A stretch of 64,000 nt of DNA from Camellia lanceoleosa (taxonomy: Eukaryota > Streptophyta > Magnoliopsida > Ericales > Theaceae), in contig CM045770.1 of assembly GCA_025200525.1 (NCBI GenBank), positions 133,948,200-134,012,199 on the forward strand, in the 5' to 3' direction. The notes under the pieces were generated by a model. It had not been told where the DNA came from, did no database searches, and saw nothing but the letters and a program-made list of their open reading frames with translations. Of the stretch, positions 58,889 through 64,000 are shown piece by piece. Positions within the stretch are counted from its first letter, which is position 1; every line of letters starts with the position of its first letter. Made by a program: the position numbers and the translations under genes.

Positions 58889-60083
58889 CTTTTGCAACAT
58901 TATTAGAGTTATCCTCTTGAGGAAGGAAATTTTTTTGATGGAGGTGGAGGCAGAATCCTAATGAAGTCCATTTGCAGGTGTTGATCGAGTTGCCAGGCAC
59001 ATACTAGCAGAATTCTGATTTAGTTAGTTGTGTTGGTCTTAGTTTTTGCCGATGTAATATCATCAGAAGAATAGGACCTTGCAATTGGAAATCTAGGTGC
59101 CGGCAGAAATTATGATGATGCATTTTGAAATTCAGAATTGCGTTAGAATGTTGCATAGTGGGTTTATTCTGATCTTGATGATGCACTGTTGCTACTACTT
59201 ATGAACAGGCTAATCCCATTTTGGACATGCATGTTTTTTGGCAGAAAGCTCCTGTGTGGTATCATCCTACACTAAGTCCTGTACAAACTGTTTTGATCTC
59301 CCAGGAATTCACTCTATTTTGGGCTGTAATGGTATTGATGCGTGCATTAAGCATTTAGTGAATAGATTTTCTATGTTGTGAATGCATTTTGTTTGGTTAT
59401 CGGGAGACTGACATTTTGGACTTTAACATTAATGCCCTTTTATTAGCAGAGACTGTTTCAACTCAAGAGGGCTTGATAGGTAACACAACAGTACTATTGA
59501 CCCATTTTTGTACAAAAAATTTGTCACTACACTTGGAAGAAGATGCATGAAAAGTGTTTGAAAATATGTAAAAATATGCAAAACAAAATATCTTGGAATT
59601 TACCAAATTTTAGTATTTCCTTCACCTTTATGGTAATCTATTGGCGAGTAATCTATCGGGCAATCATTGGTATGATTTTTTATTTTTTGAATTTGTTTTA
59701 TGAAACTTTTGCATCATAACAGCCACTTTTATATTGTAGCATGACTTCAAGAAATAAAGACCTTTATTTGAAGCATTTTTTTTATTTATTATTTCAATCC
59801 TTATCTTTACATTTTAATTGTTCCCTTTCTAAAAAACGAAGGTTTGCATTTGATTTGGACCAATAAATTAGAAGGTTTTTTACACTTTCTAAAGTCTTAA
59901 TATGACTTGGAAGTTCTATTGATGAAAGCCTCCAATTAAAAATGAATTTTTTTTAGAAATTCCCATTAAAATAAATATGTTTTTCATATAAAATAAATAA
60001 ATATACTTTTTACCATTCAATTCTTTTTTGAAAACATATACTAACATACGTGATGACAATAACATGATGGAGTCAAGCATAAT
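58889..60083. other. 3' flank of ARP, no gene seen
   Basis: Presumed 3' UTR, then AT-rich sequence. No coding match recognised. Confidence 0.45.
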
Positions 60084-60402
60084 TTGGGTCAAAGGGCTTT
60101 TGATTTAGTTTGTCTTGCAAGTGATGATGACATCATTACAACATCCATTACTTGTCGAAGCGCATGCATGCTTGGATGTACTCCCATTGTAATGAAACAT
60201 ATAAATGTTTACACAGACTCTCAGGTAATAGTCAAGATACTTCAACAATTAGGAAGTCAGGAGGATTGACAAATTGCTACTTTTATTGATGATATTCTAG
60301 CTCATGCAAAGTATTTGAACTATGTATGTATTCGTAAAGTTGCAAGAAGTGTAATTTAGCGAGCACATAATCTGGCTAAAAATGTAACTGTTAATACTTA
60401 AT
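60084..60402 (+). pseudogene. RNase H-like fragment of a retroelement
   Basis: HINVYTDSQVIVKILQQLGS, then after a TGA at about 60268 IATFIDDILAHAKYL, a stop, and RAHNLAKN. This follows the plant RNase H (RVT_3) pattern TDS...V..L, then a helix, then R..N..AH.LAK, common at the end of non-LTR retroelements. The N-terminal third is missing. Confidence 0.5.
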
Positions 60403-60564
60403 GTTATGATATATAGCTATTTGTTTCGTTCTTAAAAAATAATAATAATAATAATAAATAAATAAATAAATTTAGGGCTTAGTTCATTTTTTTTTTTAAT
60501 GTGAACCTAAATTAGGAACTTCAATGATGCACATTTTTTAAAAGGTGTATATTATATGGCAAAT

Positions 60565-60775
60565 GTTACTTATTTTTTTGGTAAGTCACAACAATTTGTG
60601 ATTCATAAATAAAATTACGCATTTTGTAATAATGTTACACATTTTTATTCAAATATTTTCTAACCAAAAAATGTGCAATATTATCATAAAAATACGTAAT
60701 ATTATCACAAAATGCGTAATTTTATTTTTGAATCACAAATTATTGTAACTCTACTAAGAAAAATATAAAATATTT
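60565..60775. mobile_element. Foldback MITE
   Basis: 'cacaacaatttgtgattca' plus 'aaaattacgcattttgtaat' at the left is mirrored by 'cacaaaatgcgtaatttta' plus 'gaatcacaaattattgtaac' at the right. Nearly perfect arms of about 85 bp. Confidence 0.7.
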
Positions 60776-61302
60776 ATTACAAAAATACATAATAAGGGTA
60801 GCATTACCCAAAATATTACTGGCTTAGTAATTTATTTAACTTTTGCCACATCAGCATATTTATTGCGTAATATATATCAAAAAATTGCATAATAAGTGTA
60901 GGATTGTCCAAAATATTACTGGCTTTGTAATTTATAAGGCAATTCGATCTACACCACCGATTTAACTCCTTATACCCTTAAAATTTAATAATCATTTTTA
61001 TTTTTTATTTTATAATTTTTATAATTTATTTATTATGGTCATTCCTAACCTTTCTCTTTCTCTTTACACCCATAACCTAAAAAATCCTAACACCTACCAT
61101 CATCACCTCCAACCACCATCCTTCCAACCCAAACGGTTAGATCAATCATCATCTTCATTGTTCCCTTCAAATTCGAACTCCAATGACTTCATTCCAGCTT
61201 TATAAATTTAATACACACACAAAAGTCTTAAAGGTTGCCTGAACTTCGCTTCTAATATTTTCCCTGAAAAACACAAAGGCTTCATCATAAACCCAAAACC
61301 TT

Positions 61303-61858
61303 AAGGCCCGTTTCTTTGGAGAGTTAGAGGAGAGATTGAGATTGGTAGTGAGGTGTGACCCACTAATATTGTGTTTATTTTGAGAGATGGGGAGGGGATT
61401 GATAGTGAGTTCCGGATTAAGATGGACCTCCTAAAGGGGATTCGGATGGACTTCCAGAACTTGGTATTAGAAAAATAGTTCAACGGATTAGAAATTTTTT
61501 ATTTTATTTTTTACATGTCGAGCATTTTTTTTTGAACATTAATGTTTAATTTTTTTTATTTTTTTTGTTAAGTAAAAATCATTATTTTATTTGTTTTATT
61601 TTTTTTTTGGAAATTTTTTATTTTATTTTTATTTTTAAAATTTTTTTTACATGTTGGGTATTTTTTTTAAAACATTAATGTTTAATATTTTTGTATTTTT
61701 TTTATTATTTTATATAAAAATAATTTAACAATCCCTACATTAACAACTATCATCAAAACAAACATAATTTTATTTAATCCCCTTACTGACAATTCCCTCA
61801 CTATTAATCCCCTCACTATCAATTCCCTTCATTCTATCTCTGAAAATAAACTGGACTT
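61303..61858. mobile_element. MITE, possibly Harbinger-like
   Basis: 'aggcccgtttctttggagag' and 'gattggtagtgagg' at the left are partly mirrored by 'cctcactatcaattccc' and 'ctgaaaataaactggact' at the right. 'tta'/'taa' flank both ends. The interior is AT-rich with two copies of an 'aacattaatgtttaat' stretch. Confidence 0.5.
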
Positions 61859-62119
61859 AAATACCCATTAAGAATAGCAGTCCAAGAAACAACATTTCGT
61901 TCTGACATTTATCAAACACCTTACGCGCATCAACTAAATCTCCGATTCTCGCATAGGCACGAATCAAATTATTATCCACAAATATGACTGAGCTTCAGCA
62001 CTTCATAACAATTATATGTAACTTTCCAACTTCTTTAATGTTATAACACAATTGAAGTCGGGAAGCAAGCAAATCAGAATCAACCAATTGATTGATCAAA
62101 TCATTAGGGAAATTGGGTT

Positions 62120-62930
62120 TTGGGCAAGGCGGAGGTTGGATTTCTTAATTGGGGGGCCAAATTAATATTATAAATGTGGACTTAAATAATAAATAAATAA
62201 ATAAATATCCACTAGTTATAACTATTTATGAAGCAACAATATACAAAACATTAAATAAATTCAAACATAAAATATACAATTTATATAAATAGATTAAAAT
62301 TAACAAACATAAAAACAGGGACACTTACCTTCTATTGAGAAAAAAGGAGAAATACTGATGATAGTAATAAGTGAGAACATGTCCAAAAGTTCATAAAACC
62401 AAAATAAATTAATAAAAACAAAGTGAGTTCATGAGTTATTGAATGTTACCTTTTTTTGTCAATTGCTTTTTAAAAGGTGGGTTTTGCCGTTAAGAGTTAT
62501 TGGTTCTCCTAATTCATAGTAGAAAAAAAAGAAGAGAAATTTTTTTCAAATGAGAGCTCTATTTTTTTTTTTTTTTTTTTGAACTGCTCTAATCTGATAT
62601 GTTTGTTTGTTTGTTAAAGCTTCAAACTTCCTCTACAAGCTTGACATCCCATCCCATCACGTGACTCACTTGTGAGTTGTAACTTGTATTACATGACTTT
62701 TATTTGTTTTTTAGTTTTTTTTATTTACAGATATTTGTTTGTATCATTGGGTAAGGTGGGGCCCACTCTTTAAAATGGGAGGAAAAGAAGACTAGAGGTG
62801 AATACAAACAAGGGGGGCCACTGTTAAGAGATTACATAAAAAATATATATTTAACATATCTATATGTATGATTTTTGTTGACTTTGCAGGGACCGGGACC
62901 CCCACCCCTCCCTCGGGCGCCCGGTTGTGG
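62120..62930. other. Unclassified repeat termini
   Basis: 'gcggaggttggatttcttaa' followed by 'ttggggggccaaa' (62130-62160), and near 62890 'gggaccgggacccccacccc', resemble the 'ggggcggagcc...gggggg' ends of common plant repeats. I cannot define the element. Confidence 0.3.
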
Positions 62931-64000
62931 GTATTCTTGGGAGCTTGAAACATTGGAAAAAAAATAGGTTGTTAATGAAGGATTTTTGGAAGAAAAAGAA
63001 GGAAGATTTTGGAGGTAATCATGGTGAGAACTCTTTGGAACTGTTATTTTAAAGTTTCTTGTAGGGTTTGGTGATTTGGGTGGTTGAATATCAGGAAGGG
63101 AAGATGGGTGAAACAGTAATTTGCGATAATACGAAACAGATTAATTTGGCGTTGGTTCAATTTGAGTGGCTGATTCTTCTTCTTCTCTGCAGTTGTTGGA
63201 GATGGGGTTTGAAATGAATGGTGTTGGGTAGGTTGCGGATTGATTTTTTTTAATTCATTTAGTTTTGGGTAGATGACGGATTTGAGATTCCTTTGGCTGC
63301 AACAAAACCGTCAAATCGCAAATATTCTTAATAATTTGTAAAATTTTATGTTTTCAATTTTTTAAGATATTCTATTTGTGTTTTCAATTGAAAAAGAATT
63401 TAAATAATATGTTGAAAAAGAATTTTCAACTTGAATATTTTTTTAAATTGAAAAAAATAAATGTATTATTTATCTATATTTTTTGATTTTTAAATTTAAC
63501 TCTAAAAATAATAAATAAAAAAGATGATATATGTTGGTTCGTTTTTATTTTCAAAAATAAATATAGATGTAACAATACAAAGGCATACAATCTCTACTAC
63601 TGTTATGTTCATGATTTTGTTGTTTTGAATTGTTTTTATATTCTAAGAAATATTGTAATACTTTATGTGGATAAAGCATGTTGTGCTTGTAATATGTGCA
63701 TAAGACATGTAGTGATTGTAATATTTAAAGTTTCAAATTTTCTTTTTTAGATGAGGCATGCAGTGATTTTAATAATTTTTAAAATTATTGACTAATATTT
63801 TTTTTTTGAAGAATTACACAAGCTGAATTATATTGAAAATTTATAAAATTTTAAACCACAAAATCAATTTGCATTTATCCGTCAATCCGCATCTACTGGA
63901 TTGTGGACGAATGCCGATTGATTTTTTTCAATTTGTTAGACGGATGTTGAGTTTGAGGTTCTGTAATATATATATATATTTTTTAAGTTTTGGGTGTGAG
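62931..64000. other. AT-rich flank, no gene seen
   Basis: No supported coding region or repeat border. Short AT runs, including (TA)n near 63967-63977. Confidence 0.4.

Noticed and set aside
54931..62933. The 9-mer 'ttgtgggta' occurs at 54931-54939 and 62925-62933 next to similar G/C-rich termini, as if an 8-kb MULE lay between.
   Set aside because: The last ARP exon (58767-58888) lies inside and fits the gene perfectly, and the supposed termini pair only over about 10 bp. Probably coincidence between unrelated repeats.

Overview
This is plant nuclear DNA, almost certainly from a eudicot. The genes have many AT-rich introns with GT-AG borders. The two protein-coding genes are plant-specific architectures. 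The rest is plant transposon debris: Mutator-like elements, a Sirevirus-type copia element, Ty3/gypsy, RTE and L1 LINEs, a hAT derivative and many MITEs. The species cannot be fixed from the sequence alone. I saw no tRNA, rRNA or CRISPR signal.

Layout. (1) 1-12338, plus strand: the 3' part of a gene for a GNAT acetyltransferase domain followed by two BRCT domains. Seven exons are visible and the 5' end lies left of the window. Its 6.7-kb intron (4197-10944) holds a 2.9-kb Mutator-like element (MULE-1, exact 9-bp target duplication) inserted into an older CCA-rich MITE. (2) 12339-34205: about 22 kb of transposons. These are an OTU-protease-bearing DNA transposon remnant, a copia LTR with primer-binding site, a complete but non-autonomous Sirevirus-like element (18188-24057, TSD atttt), a 2.8-kb solo LTR (24420-27250, TSD cacta), a degenerate LTR-like region with two short-motif arrays, and a full-length dead RTE LINE (30427-33617, minus strand, 10-bp TSD). 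(3) 34206-35976: MULE-2, palindromic over its whole length, 179 bp upstream of the next start codon. (4) 36156-58888, plus strand: a complete 12-exon gene for the AP endonuclease ARP (SAP domain plus exonuclease III/APE domain, 532 aa, catalytic residues intact). It is spread over 22.7 kb because four introns hold LINEs, a gypsy element with a hAT palindrome nested in it, a TRIM-like element, MITEs and an antisense AP-5 beta pseudogene. (5) 58889-64000: transposon debris with an RNase H fragment and foldback MITEs.

How the genes relate. Both genes lie head to tail on the plus strand and both point to DNA repair or chromatin: BRCT plus acetyltransferase next to an AP endonuclease. From memory, Arabidopsis has the same neighbours (At2g41450 N-acetyltransferase, At2g41460 ARP), so this looks like conserved microsynteny stretched by transposons.

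The most unusual signal is shared by the two MULEs. Each carries arrays of short imperfect palindromes just inside its ends, with the same layout but a different core sequence in each element.
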